Source: Zoogloeaceae bacterium
Lineage (GTDB): Bacteria > Pseudomonadota > Gammaproteobacteria > Burkholderiales > Rhodocyclaceae
Assembly: GCA_031290955.1 (NCBI GenBank)
Contig: JAISLJ010000150.1
Location: 1-8,796 of the forward strand
Direction: 5' to 3'
DNA length: 8,796 bases
In this document: piece after piece, positions 1 to 6,590 of the stretch
Layout: each line of letters starts with the position of its first letter
How positions within the stretch are numbered: position 1 is the first letter of the stretch
Position numbers and translations under genes: made by a program
Notes under the pieces: generated by a model
What the model saw: the letters and a program-made list of their open reading frames with translations, nothing else
Database searches by the model: none
What the model was told of the DNA's origin: nothing

Positions 1-256
1 ACATCAACATGCGCCTGATCCTCTGGGTGATGGGCGGCATTCTGGTTTCCTATTTGTCCGACATGGTTTCGCCGGAGGGGCTGGCGGGCAAATTTTGCGT
101 TGGTCGTTGCCTTTGCTGACCCCGATTTTCGGGAATATGACGCCATCCCGCACTGGTGGCGCAAACCGTCATAGAAGACGCCCTGAACGACTACGCCTAC
201 CCCCGCGCGACCTCGCCATTGTCCGCCACTGGCTGCACCGCCCATACGCAGTGTGA
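1..256 (+). pseudogene. Probable remnant of a multiply frameshifted gene (3' end, unidentified)
   Basis: Three protein-like stretches follow each other on the plus strand in different frames. Bases 3-119 read a hydrophobic stretch (MRLILWVMGGILVSYLSDM) that could be a membrane helix. About 61-174 reads a stretch containing DPDFREYDAIPHWWRKPS before a stop. About 176-256 reads PPRDLAIVRHWLHRPYAV before a TGA at 254-256. A short piece near 175-205 (EDALNDYAYP) in yet another frame would join the last two smoothly. No single frame gives a convincing protein, so I read this as the 3' end of a gene that begins left of the window and has suffered several indels, or as error-prone sequence. I do not recognise the family. 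It could also be non-coding and only look protein-like by chance. Confidence 0.3.
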
Positions 257-520
257 AACCACCCTTGGAACGCCTCATGCGAAGAACCGGGGCGTGGATT
301 GCCGCGGGCCTTCGGCCCGAAGAATGACGAAGGTTTGGACGCCTCGCACTTCCTTCCTTTCTATGACGAGGGTTTGGTGGTTTGCGACGTTTCTGTGGGC
401 ACGTTTCATGATTGCGCCCCCTCACCCGTCATTGCGAGGCGCAGCGCCGCATCGCCGTCCGCCAGGACGGACCCACGGGCCTTCAGTTCGGAGAATGATG
501 AAAATTCATGAGCGTTTGTC
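257..520. repeat. Non-coding spacer with diverged REP-like palindromic repeats
   Basis: This 264-bp spacer has no convincing gene. Two related 29-bp copies lie at 305-333 and 476-504. They share CGGGCCTTC, then GAATGA, and differ at seven positions, all transitions. The first copy contains a perfect 6-bp hairpin (CGGGCC-TTC-GGCCCG, 305-319), while in the second copy the stem is broken. Near the second copy are a GTCATTGCGAGG motif (428-439), the palindrome GGCGCAGCGCC (438-448) and a hairpin CCGTCC-GCCA-GGACGG (455-470). A further looser repeat of ATGACGARGGTTTGG is at about 324 and 363. GTCATTGCGAGG followed by palindromes is a motif of intergenic repeat families in many bacteria. The tract lies downstream of the minus-strand TPR gene and could act in mRNA 3'-end formation, but there is no T-run typical of an intrinsic terminator. 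Confidence 0.5.
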
Positions 521-1346
521 TCATTGTTGCAGGCGTTCCGCCTGTTCCTGTTGGCGCTGCCTAGCCCATTCCTGCAAGATTTTGTCTCGTTGCGCCTTGT
601 TGTCCGCTGCGTTCTGGAGAAGCTTTTGCACTTGAGGGTTGTCCTGGCCGATTCTGTGGAACACATAGGTACAGGCATCAAATGCGTCGAGACCCTTCCC
701 GTAGGTGTTGGAAGCGTAGTGGATGCAGATCTGGTTCGCCATGCCTGCAACTCCATCCAAGCCTGAATGCCTGTCTGCATCCCCCCTGTTTTCAATTTTC
801 TTGATGTGGCTGACAATTTTGTCATAGACGGCATTGGCAGCCTGCTGTCCTTTCTGCTGTTTCAGGATGGCGGCCTGCATGAGAAACAGTTCGCTGATCC
901 GTTGCAATTCCATAGCATCATACGCGGCAATGGCTTCACCATACGCAGCGACAGCCTGCTCCCATTTTCCCTGTTTCTCCAGCACCTTGCCCTTTTCCAC
1001 GAAGACCAGCGCCAGTGGCGGGCCACTGCTCATTCCTCCATTTCCCTGGCCTCCCCCACGTCCTTGATACGCATTCACCCACTCGTAATCCGAAGAACCA
1101 AGGTGTTGCATCAGGTTGTCGTAATGCGCAATCGCTTCGTCGTGCCGGTTCATTTCCTGCAAGACATGGCCCTTTTCCAGCAGGAAGCGGATGGCTTCCT
1201 TTTTCACACTGGGCGCGACTTGCGAAGGCGCGCACTTCTTCCGTATACGTCTCCGGCACAAACCTTTCCCGCAAAATACTGCAAGTCCTTGCTGACGCAA
1301 CAGGCGCCATCATCAGAATGGCGAACAATACAACAAACGCTTTCAT
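521..1346 (-). pseudogene. Secreted TPR-repeat protein, frameshifted after the signal peptide
   Basis: The start ATG at 1346 is preceded by an AAGGA ribosome site and encodes a clean Sec signal peptide (MKAFVVLFAILMMAPVASA, predicted cleavage after ASA). That frame continues to about ETYTEEV and then loses sense. The protein-like frame resumes one base over, from about position 1235 to 1210 (reading APSQVAPSVKKEAIRF), and runs to the stop at 521. The body has TPR-like helix pairs: one at KKEAIRFLLEKGHVLQEMNR and after, one at ALVFVEKGKVLEKQGKWEQA and after, and a weaker one at SELFLMQAAILKQQKG. It ends in a Gln/Glu/Arg-rich helical tail. A single-base insertion explains the break, giving a protein of about 275 residues exported to the periplasm. 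TPRs mediate protein-protein contacts; the partner is unknown. The gene starts 42 bp after the pmbA stop on the same strand, so it may be co-transcribed. The indel may be real or a sequencing error. A downstream TTG start in the body frame would lack a signal peptide and is less likely. Confidence 0.65.
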
Positions 1347-1388
1347 CGATTTTCCTTCTGGGGCCAAAAGTTTTCCGGTTCCTGCCCG

Positions 1389-2726
1389 TCACCCTGCAAT
1401 CGTCATGCCATCAATCAGGAGGGAGCCGGTTTGGCGGCTGCCGCGAATCTGGAGGTCGCGGCCGATGGCGCGGATGTTCCTGAACATGTCGCGCAGGTTG
1501 CCCGCGATGGTGATTTCCTCCACCGGATGGACGATCTCGCCTTCTTCCACCCAGAAACCCGCCGCGCCACGCGAATAATCGCCAGTGACGGAATTGACGC
1601 CGTGACCCAGGAGTTCCGTCACAAAAAGCCCGCGCCGCATTTCCCGCAGCAGACCGGGAAGATCAAGCGCGCCGGGTTCCAGAATCAGGTTGTGATTGCC
1701 GCCCGCGTTTCCGGTGGTGACCAGCCCCAGCTTGCGCGCCGAATACACGCCCAGGAAATAGCCCTCCAGAACACCATTGCGCACCACGTCGCGCTCCTGG
1801 GTGCGCACGCCGTCGTCGTCGAACGGGGCGCTTGCCAGCGCGCCGGGCTGGCGGGGACGCTCGCGCAACTGGAAAAAATCCGGGAAAAGCTGCTCCCCCA
1901 GGGCATTCACGAGAAAGCTCGATTTCCGGTACAGCGCGCCCCCGCTTGCCGCATGCACGAAGTGCCCCAGCAATCCGGCGGCCAGCGGCGCCTCGAAAAG
2001 CACGGGGAAACTGCCGGTGGCGATCTTGCGCGCCCCCAGGCGGGCGACGGCGCGGCGGGCGGCACGTTCGCCCACCGCTTCCGCTGCTTCCAGTCCTTGC
2101 GCGTTGCGCTGGGTGGTATACCAATCGTCACGCTGCATGGCGTCCTCCTTGCCGGCGATCACCGAACAGGCGATGGAATGCCGCGAGGTGGGATAACCGC
2201 CCATGAAACCCAGGCTGTTGGCGGCGACGAAACGCGATTCCTGCGTATAGACCGTGGCCCCCTCGGAATTGTCGATGCGCGCATCCGCCGCGAAGGCCGC
2301 TGCCTCACAACGGGCGGCAAGCGCAATGGCCTCTTCCGTAGCGAGATTCCACGGGTGATACAGGTCGAGGTCTTCCGCTTCCAGCGCCAGAAGCGCAGGA
2401 TCGGGAAGGCCGGCGCAATCGTCTTCGGCGGTGAAGTGCGCGATGGCGAGCGCCGCCGCCACGGTCTCGCGGAGCGCGGCAGCGGAAAAGTCCGACGTGC
2501 TCGCGCTGCCCCGGCGCTGCCCCAGATAAACACTCACGCCCAAACCCTTGTCGTGGTTGTATTCGACGGTTTCCACGCTGCCGCGCCGCACTGTGATGGC
2601 GCGGCCAAAGCCTTCGGAGACATCGACCTCCGCGGCGCTCGCGCCCGCATTCTGCGCATACAGAAGGGCGTCCCGCGCCAGTTGTTGCAAGGTGGCAAAG
2701 GAATGGGAAAAAGCATGCTGGCTCAT
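1389..2726 (-). CDS. pmbA: Metalloprotease-related protein PmbA/TldE
   Basis: The product is 445 aa, against about 450 for E. coli PmbA. TldE (PmbA) pairs with TldD in a heteromeric cytoplasmic protease that trims peptides such as microcin B17 and CcdA; TldD carries the HExxxH zinc site, and no such motif is visible here, as expected for the TldE subunit. Visible family features are the N-terminal domain with AEVDVSEGFGRAITVRRGSVETVE (split here only for description: residues 32-55), the central SGGALYRKSSFL (261-272), the FDDDGVRT block (302-309), GGNHNLILEPG (342-352) and the C-terminal GHGVNSVTGDYSRGAAGFW (374-392). The ATG at 2726 gives a full-length match; an in-frame extension further upstream would run into the divergent darP gene and has no family support. 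The ribosome site is weak (GAG). A TldD partner is not in this window, which is usual. Read as intact and functional. Confidence 0.95.
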   Translation of the reverse strand: MSQHAFSHSFATLQQLARDALLYAQNAGASAAEVDVSEGFGRAITVRRGSVETVEYNHDKGLGVSVYLGQRRGSASTSDFSAAALRETVAAALAIAHFTAEDDCAGLPDPALLALEAEDLDLYHPWNLATEEAIALAARCEAAAFAADARIDNSEGATVYTQESRFVAANSLGFMGGYPTSRHSIACSVIAGKEDAMQRDDWYTTQRNAQGLEAAEAVGERAARRAVARLGARKIATGSFPVLFEAPLAAGLLGHFVHAASGGALYRKSSFLVNALGEQLFPDFFQLRERPRQPGALASAPFDDDGVRTQERDVVRNGVLEGYFLGVYSARKLGLVTTGNAGGNHNLILEPGALDLPGLLREMRRGLFVTELLGHGVNSVTGDYSRGAAGFWVEEGEIVHPVEEITIAGNLRDMFRNIRAIGRDLQIRGSRQTGSLLIDGMTIAG

Positions 2727-2756
2727 AAGGGGACTCAAAGAAAGCGAAAAATCGTT

Positions 2757-2787
2757 ATCATACCAGCCCCGGCTTTTCCATTGGCAA
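2757..2787 (-). promoter_or_regulatory. Candidate sigma70 promoter for pmbA (extended -10)
   Basis: On the minus strand, TGGTATGAT (2757-2765) fits an extended -10 element, with a possible TTGCCA -35 (2782-2787) at a long 19-bp spacing. It lies about 30 bp upstream of the pmbA ATG, inside the 63-bp divergent spacer with darP. The -35 overlaps the region just before the darP start, so the two genes could affect each other's transcription. Seen as a motif match only. Confidence 0.35.
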
Positions 2788-2789
2788 TC

Positions 2790-3365
2790 ATGTTTCCTCG
2801 CCCCGCCCCGCCCGACGCGCCCAGCGCATCGGAAAAATATCCCGAACATCCCTCCAAGACGCAGAAGAAGGCCGCCATGCACGCCTTGCAGGACTTGGGC
2901 GGCGAACTGGTGCGGCTCTCGCGTGAGCAGTTGGCGCGCATGCCCCTGGATGCGGATCTGCGCGCCGCCGTGCTCGAATACCAGCGCATCCCGAAGTTCG
3001 AGGCGCAGCGCCGCCAGCTTCAGTACATCGGCAAGCTGATGCGCAGCCTGGACCCTGAACCCGTCCGCGCCGCGCTGGCGGCAGTCCGGGGCGAATCCGC
3101 CGCGGAAATTACCCGGCTGCATCGGCTGGAGCGCCTGCGCGAACGGCTGCTGGAAGATGTCGCAACGCTGGGCGAGATCGCCGCGGATTACCCTGGCGCC
3201 GACCTCACCCGCCTGCGCCAGTTGCGTCGCGCCGCCCTGAAGGAACGCGAGGAAGCGCGTCCGCCCAAAGCCTTCCGCGAACTCTTCCAGCTTTTGCGCG
3301 CAACAACGCAAGACACTGCCCCGAAAGACACAGGAGAAGCACATGCTGACCTATCCCGCCATTGA
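2790..3365 (+). CDS. darP: Ribosome-associated protein DarP/YjgA (DUF615 family)
   Basis: The product is 191 aa, close to the E. coli YjgA (DarP) length of 183. The family binds late 50S precursor particles and promotes 50S maturation in the cytoplasm. Visible family features are the N-terminal SKTQKKAAMHALQDLGGELV (residues 22-41, with the typical K-K-x-x-M-x-x-L-x-x-L pattern), LPxD-like MPLDADLRAAV, then IPKFEAQRRQLQYIGKLMR (about 68-86), and a highly charged helical C-terminal half rich in Arg, Glu and Leu (HRLERLRERLLED). The ATG at 2790 is chosen because it gives the family length and lies past the divergent pmbA start; no clear Shine-Dalgarno precedes it. The 3' end overlaps lgt1 by 23 bp, suggesting co-transcription with the lgt pair. 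Neighbouring pmbA divergently is a common arrangement in betaproteobacteria. Confidence 0.93.
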   Translation: MFPRPAPPDAPSASEKYPEHPSKTQKKAAMHALQDLGGELVRLSREQLARMPLDADLRAAVLEYQRIPKFEAQRRQLQYIGKLMRSLDPEPVRAALAAVRGESAAEITRLHRLERLRERLLEDVATLGEIAADYPGADLTRLRQLRRAALKEREEARPPKAFRELFQLLRATTQDTAPKDTGEAHADLSRH

Positions 3366-4404
3366 TCCCGTCGCCTTCTCCATCGGTTCCCTGTCGGTGC
3401 GCTGGTACGCGCTCGCCTACCTGGCCGGATTCCTGATTGCCTGGAAGCTCGCCTATGTCCGCTTGCGCCACGATCCCATCGGCACCCGCGCCCAGATCAA
3501 CGATTGCGCCGCCCACCTCATCGCCGGGGCGGTGATCGGCGGCAGGCTGGGCTATGTGCTCTTCTACGATCCCGTGTATTACTTCCAGCATCCGCTGGAA
3601 ATCCTGCGCCCCAGCCCGAACGGCATGAGCTTTCACGGCGGCTTCATCTGCGAGGTCTTCGTGACCCTCTACCTGTGCTGGAAATACGAGCGAAGCTGGT
3701 GGCGCGGCGCGGATTTCCTCGCCCCCCTCGTGCCGCTGGGCCTGATGCTGGGGCGCATCGGCAACTTCATCAACGGCGAACTCTGGGGCCGCGTGGCCGA
3801 CCCGGCGCTCCCCTGGGCAATGGTCTTCCCCAAGGCGGGCGACGCCCTGGCGCGCCATCCCTCCCAGCTTTACCACGCGGCGCTGGAAGGTCTTGCGCTC
3901 TTCCTCGTTCTCTGGTTCTTCGCCCGGAAGCGGCCGCCCGCCGGGACGCTCTCCGCCATCTTCCTGATCGGCTACGCAATCTGCCGCTTCATCGTGGAAT
4001 CCTTCCGCGAGCCGGATCGCGGCCTCCCGGATGCTTTCTACACCGCAGCCAGCAATCACTGGATCACGCTCGCCACCCTCCTTGTCGGCGCGGGCTTGTT
4101 CGCGCTCGCCTACCGCAAGATGTGGCCGATCCTCGGTCCCACGCTTGCCGTCCTGGGGGCGCTGCTTTTCGGCTACGGTGGATTCCGCGCCATCCTCGCC
4201 CTGCTGAACGAACCCAATTCCCTCTTTTCCGAAGCGAGCGTACTCACCATGGGCCAATGCCTTTCCTTCCCCATGTTCGCGCTGGGCGTGCTCATGCTCT
4301 GGGTCATCTACGGCAAACCCAAGTCCGTCACCGCCCGGGTGCGCGCCCTGCTTGACCCGGATTTCACCGCCCTGAAACAACGCCGACATGCTCCTCTACC
4401 CTGA
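3343..4404 (+). CDS. lgt: Prolipoprotein diacylglyceryl transferase, copy 1, with extra transmembrane hairpin
   Basis: Lgt moves a diacylglyceryl group from phosphatidylglycerol to the lipobox cysteine of prolipoproteins in the inner membrane, the first step of lipoprotein maturation. At 353 aa it is longer than usual (E. coli 291). Family marks: RWY (20-22), GGRLGYVLFY (66-75), MSFHGG with catalytic His98, GRIGNFINGELWGR (137-150; Arg138, Asn141), RHPSQLYH (171-178), and CRFIVESFREPD with the conserved Arg215 and Glu219. After FREPD the protein departs: about 66 extra residues (roughly 231-298) with two hydrophobic stretches (240-257 and 262-287) precede the conserved LTMGQCLSFPM motif (301-311). 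The conserved HGGxxG reads HGGFIC, so the second Gly is Cys103. Start ATG 3343 follows an AGGAGA site at 3332-3337. The gene overlaps darP by 23 bp and lgt2 by 17 bp. Probably a membrane enzyme with nine rather than seven helices; whether it is active is not known. Confidence 0.93.
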   Translation: MLTYPAIDPVAFSIGSLSVRWYALAYLAGFLIAWKLAYVRLRHDPIGTRAQINDCAAHLIAGAVIGGRLGYVLFYDPVYYFQHPLEILRPSPNGMSFHGGFICEVFVTLYLCWKYERSWWRGADFLAPLVPLGLMLGRIGNFINGELWGRVADPALPWAMVFPKAGDALARHPSQLYHAALEGLALFLVLWFFARKRPPAGTLSAIFLIGYAICRFIVESFREPDRGLPDAFYTAASNHWITLATLLVGAGLFALAYRKMWPILGPTLAVLGALLFGYGGFRAILALLNEPNSLFSEASVLTMGQCLSFPMFALGVLMLWVIYGKPKSVTARVRALLDPDFTALKQRRHAPLP

Positions 4405-5182
4405 TCTCGACCCGGTTGCCTTGCGGCTCGGCCCGCTTGCCATTCGCTGGTACGGCCTCATGTACCTCGCCGCCTTCCTGATCGCCCATCAGCTTGCCAA
4501 AAGACGCTGGCGCGGCGCGCCGGAGGCGCTGGACGACCTGCTCTTCTGCGGCTTCCTGGGCATCGTTATCGGCGGCCGCCTGGGCGAAGTGCTGTTTTAT
4601 GCGCCCGGCTATTATTTTCTGCATCCGCAGGAGATCATCAAGGTCTGGAATGGCGGCATGAGTTTTCATGGCGGCTTTCTGGGCCTGCTGGTCGCGCTTT
4701 GGGTCTGGGCGCGGAAATATCGGCAGGATTGGCTCGCAACCACGGATTTCATCGCGCCGCTCGCGCCCATCGGCCTGATGCTGGGACGCATCGGCAACTT
4801 CATCAATGGCGAGATTTGGGGACGTGTCGCTGATCCGGCGCTTCCCTGGGCGATGATCTTCCCGCATGTGGATGCCCTGCCGCGCCACCCGGTGCAGCTT
4901 TACCACGCAAGCCTTGAAGGGCTGACGCTTTTTCTTCTCCTCTGGTTTTATTCTGGCAAGCAACGCCCGCGCGGCGCGCTCTCCGGCTGTTTTCTGCTTG
5001 GTTACGGATTCTTCCGCTCCTTCACCGAACTCTTCCGCGAACCTGATCCCGGCATTTTTGGCTTTTCCTACACGGTCAGCATGGGCCAATGGCTCTCCCT
5101 CCCCATGCTCCTCGCTGGCGCAGTCCTCCTCGCGTTCGCGTTCCGGAAACAGGGGCAGAAATCCAAGGATCGTTCACAGTAG
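4388..5182 (+). CDS. lgt: Prolipoprotein diacylglyceryl transferase, copy 2
   Basis: A second Lgt of 264 aa, near the short end of the usual size and without the insertion of copy 1. Family marks: RWYGLMYL (20-27), MSFHGGFLG with His94, GRIGNFINGEIWGR (133-146; Arg134, Asn137), RHPVQLYH (166-173), FFRSFTELFREPD (208-220; Arg210, Glu214) and SMGQWLSLPM (231-240). The GGRLGxVLFY motif has Glu67 where most members, including copy 1, have Tyr. The ATG at 4388 overlaps the end of copy 1 by 17 bp and has no good Shine-Dalgarno, which suggests translational coupling. The two copies share long near-identical blocks (for example 3739-3831 against 4772-4864), consistent with an old tandem duplication, or with acquisition of a related copy. 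By length and topology this copy is the more conventional one and could be the housekeeping enzyme. The polar tail (KQGQKSKDRSQ) ends 10 bp before an IS remnant, so its last residues may not be original. Confidence 0.95.
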   Translation: MLLYPDLDPVALRLGPLAIRWYGLMYLAAFLIAHQLAKRRWRGAPEALDDLLFCGFLGIVIGGRLGEVLFYAPGYYFLHPQEIIKVWNGGMSFHGGFLGLLVALWVWARKYRQDWLATTDFIAPLAPIGLMLGRIGNFINGEIWGRVADPALPWAMIFPHVDALPRHPVQLYHASLEGLTLFLLLWFYSGKQRPRGALSGCFLLGYGFFRSFTELFREPDPGIFGFSYTVSMGQWLSLPMLLAGAVLLAFAFRKQGQKSKDRSQ

Positions 5183-5192
5183 CCAGATATAG

Positions 5193-5393
5193 GCGCGATT
5201 TTTCAATCGCCTCAAGGAATGTCTGAACAAGTCCCTTTTCCGAAAAACAAATCTAATAAAATCAATGATATAAACTGCTGGCCCGGGACTTTTTCAGCGT
5301 TTCCTCAAGCAATTCCGCCGTATCACAACCCTGCACGACAAACTCGCCTGTCGATTCAACGCCTTTGTCCATCTCGCTTGCGCCTATTTGTGA
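5193..5393 (+). pseudogene. C-terminal remnant of an IS5-family transposase
   Basis: Reading 5193-5215 and then 5309-5393 in one frame gives ARFFNRLKQFRRITTLHD followed by KLACRFNAFVHLACAYL and a TGA at 5391-5393. This matches the known C-terminal pattern of IS5-family (IS427-like) DDE transposases, where IERxFNxLKxFRRIATRYDKLA is followed by a hydrophobic FLAxxHLA stretch. Only about the last 36 residues remain; a TAG lies directly upstream (5190-5192) and the lgt2 stop is at 5180-5182, so the rest of the insertion sequence is gone. The remnant is split by an 89-bp inverted-repeat element. The stub ends 22 bp before the truB stop codon. Confidence 0.7.
5212..5308. mobile_element. MITE-like element with 4-bp target duplication
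   Basis: The element spans 5216-5304 (89 bp). Its ends are imperfect 20-bp inverted repeats: left GGAATGTCTGAACAAGTCCC (5216-5235) and right, on the opposite strand, GGAAACGCTGAAAAAGTCCC (5285-5304), matching at 16 of 20 positions. TCAA flanks it on both sides (5212-5215 and 5305-5308). Excision with one TCAA rejoins CTCAAGCAATTC and restores the IS5 transposase frame (LKQFRRI), which is strong internal evidence for insertion. The interior is AT-rich and has no gene. It is too short to code for a transposase, so it must be moved in trans, probably by an IS making 4-bp duplications (an IS5-type enzyme is a reasonable guess). Lying between convergent lgt2 and truB, the hairpin could also act as a transcript end. 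Confidence 0.75.
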
Positions 5394-5415
5394 TCATCGG
5401 CGCATCGCGGCAAAA

Positions 5416-6327
5416 CTAGTCCAGCGCCACCAATCGTTCCGGCCAGAGCTGTTGGTCGGCCTTGACGATGCCGACGCCCAACAGTCGGGGTTGCGCATCC
5501 GTCCGCGCATAGACGCGCGCCTTGCCTTTGCGGAGGGCGCTTGGGGAGGGAACGGGGTTGCCGTGGCAGAAACGTCTGGCCCCGGCTTCGTCCAGGCAAA
5601 CGACGGGCAGCGTGGAAATGAGGCAATCCACAGCGGCCAGCAATGCGAGGCGGCAGGCTTCGTCCAACGCCTCCAGTTCGGAGAGGGTGTGGGCCTCGGC
5701 AAGCCCCAGGTTGCCGACCTCCGTGCGGCGGAGTCGGGTCAGGTGTGCGCCGCAGCCCAGTGCCTTGCCGATGTCCTCGGCCAGCACCCGGATGTAGGTG
5801 CCCTTGCCGCAGCGGATGCGCAGCGTGAGTTCTGGTGCCTGCCAATCCAGGAATTGCAGCGCGTGGATGGTCACCGGGCGGGGCGGGCGCTCCACTTCCT
5901 GCCCCTGACGCGCCAGTTGGTAGAGTGGGCGACCATTGTGCTTCAGCGCCGAATACATGGGGGGAACCTGTGCAATCGTGCCCAGGAAGCCAGGCAGCGC
6001 CGCCGTGATCGCCGCTCGGTCGCAGCGCACGGGGGCCGTGGCGATGACCCGGCCTTCGCGGTCGCCGGTTTCCGTTGTCCGGCCAAGGCACAACGTTGCC
6101 TCATAGGTCTTGTCCGCTTCCAGAAGGTCGGCGGAAAACTTGGTCGCTTCGCCAAAACAAAGGGGAAGCAATCCCGTCGCCATCGGATCGAGCGTGCCGG
6201 TATGTCCCGCCCGCGCAGCGGAAAAAAGACGGCGAGCCTTTTGCAGCGCGTCATTGGAAGTCAGTCCCTCCGGCTTGTCGAGAAGCAGGACGCCGTGGAC
6301 AGGTTTTAAGATTCGTTTCGGAGGCAT
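5416..6327 (-). CDS. truB: tRNA pseudouridine(55) synthase TruB
   Basis: The product is 303 aa. TruB converts U55 in the T-loop of tRNAs to pseudouridine in the cytoplasm and also aids tRNA folding. Visible family features: HGVLLLDKPEGLTSNDALQK (residues 11-30), the catalytic motif GHTGTLDPMATGLLPLC (41-57) with nucleophile Asp47, FGEATK (58-63), YEATLCLGRTTETGD with its typical TxTGD motif, VPPMYSALKHNGRPLYQLAR, then RCGKGTYIRVLAEDIG and GCGAHLTRLRRTEVG. The ATG at 6327 (MPPKRILKPVHG) matches the usual N-terminus; an in-frame GTG 45 bp further upstream (6372) would add an atypical extension. No clear Shine-Dalgarno precedes either. In many bacteria truB follows infB and rbfA, but here no rbfA lies upstream; the gene diverges from rluA, so it seems to have its own promoter. 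Confidence 0.95.
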   Translation of the reverse strand: MPPKRILKPVHGVLLLDKPEGLTSNDALQKARRLFSAARAGHTGTLDPMATGLLPLCFGEATKFSADLLEADKTYEATLCLGRTTETGDREGRVIATAPVRCDRAAITAALPGFLGTIAQVPPMYSALKHNGRPLYQLARQGQEVERPPRPVTIHALQFLDWQAPELTLRIRCGKGTYIRVLAEDIGKALGCGAHLTRLRRTEVGNLGLAEAHTLSELEALDEACRLALLAAVDCLISTLPVVCLDEAGARRFCHGNPVPSPSALRKGKARVYARTDAQPRLLGVGIVKADQQLWPERLVALD

Positions 6328-6590
6328 GGCATCGTTTTGCAGGCGCTTCGGGCCGAATTGGCGCTGGGCCACATGGGAAATCCGGGCATTCTACCCGAGT
6401 CCGGCAAACAACGATTGGTTCTGCGAACGGCAATTCCTCCTTTTCCGCTCCGGACAAAACAAACGCCCCCTTTTCCCGCCCCACTCTCCGAACAAAAATG
6501 CGAACGCCGCTTCGTTGCAACAAGGATAGAATTCCTTTCCTGCGCCTTTCTTTTTCCCATCCTTCGTCCTCTGTTCCCCGATCCATCGCC
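6328..6590. other. Divergent truB/rluA spacer, no gene seen
   Basis: This 263-bp spacer separates the divergent truB and rluA starts. I see no coding or RNA gene. A TAGAAT hexamer on the minus strand (6388-6393, in GGGTAGAATGCCC) could be a -10 for truB, and a TAGAAT on the plus strand near 6526 (in AAGGATAGAATTCC) a -10 for rluA, but neither has a good -35 at normal spacing. The stretch before rluA is rich in C and T on the plus strand, with no Shine-Dalgarno next to the ATG. Confidence 0.4.

Noticed and set aside
1431..2789. Long plus-strand open frame joined upstream of darP
   Set aside because: It runs antisense to pmbA, which is a clear full-length family match. High GC leaves the opposite strand open. 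The darP family length starts at 2790.
2727..3344. Minus-strand extension upstream of the pmbA start
   Set aside because: It is antisense to darP, a recognisable family, and PmbA proteins do not have such an N-terminal extension.
3205..4389. 394-codon minus-strand open frame
   Set aside because: Antisense to lgt copy 1; composition rich in Glu, Gly and Arg, typical of shadow frames of GC-rich membrane protein genes. A similar shadow lies at 4364-5089 opposite lgt copy 2.
5185..5215. Possible terminator hairpin GGCGCGATTTTTCAATCGCC behind lgt2
   Set aside because: The stem needs a two-base bulge and no T-run follows. The bases are explained as codons of the IS5 transposase remnant.
5365..6309. 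314-codon plus-strand open frame
   Set aside because: Antisense to truB, whose motifs are complete on the minus strand.
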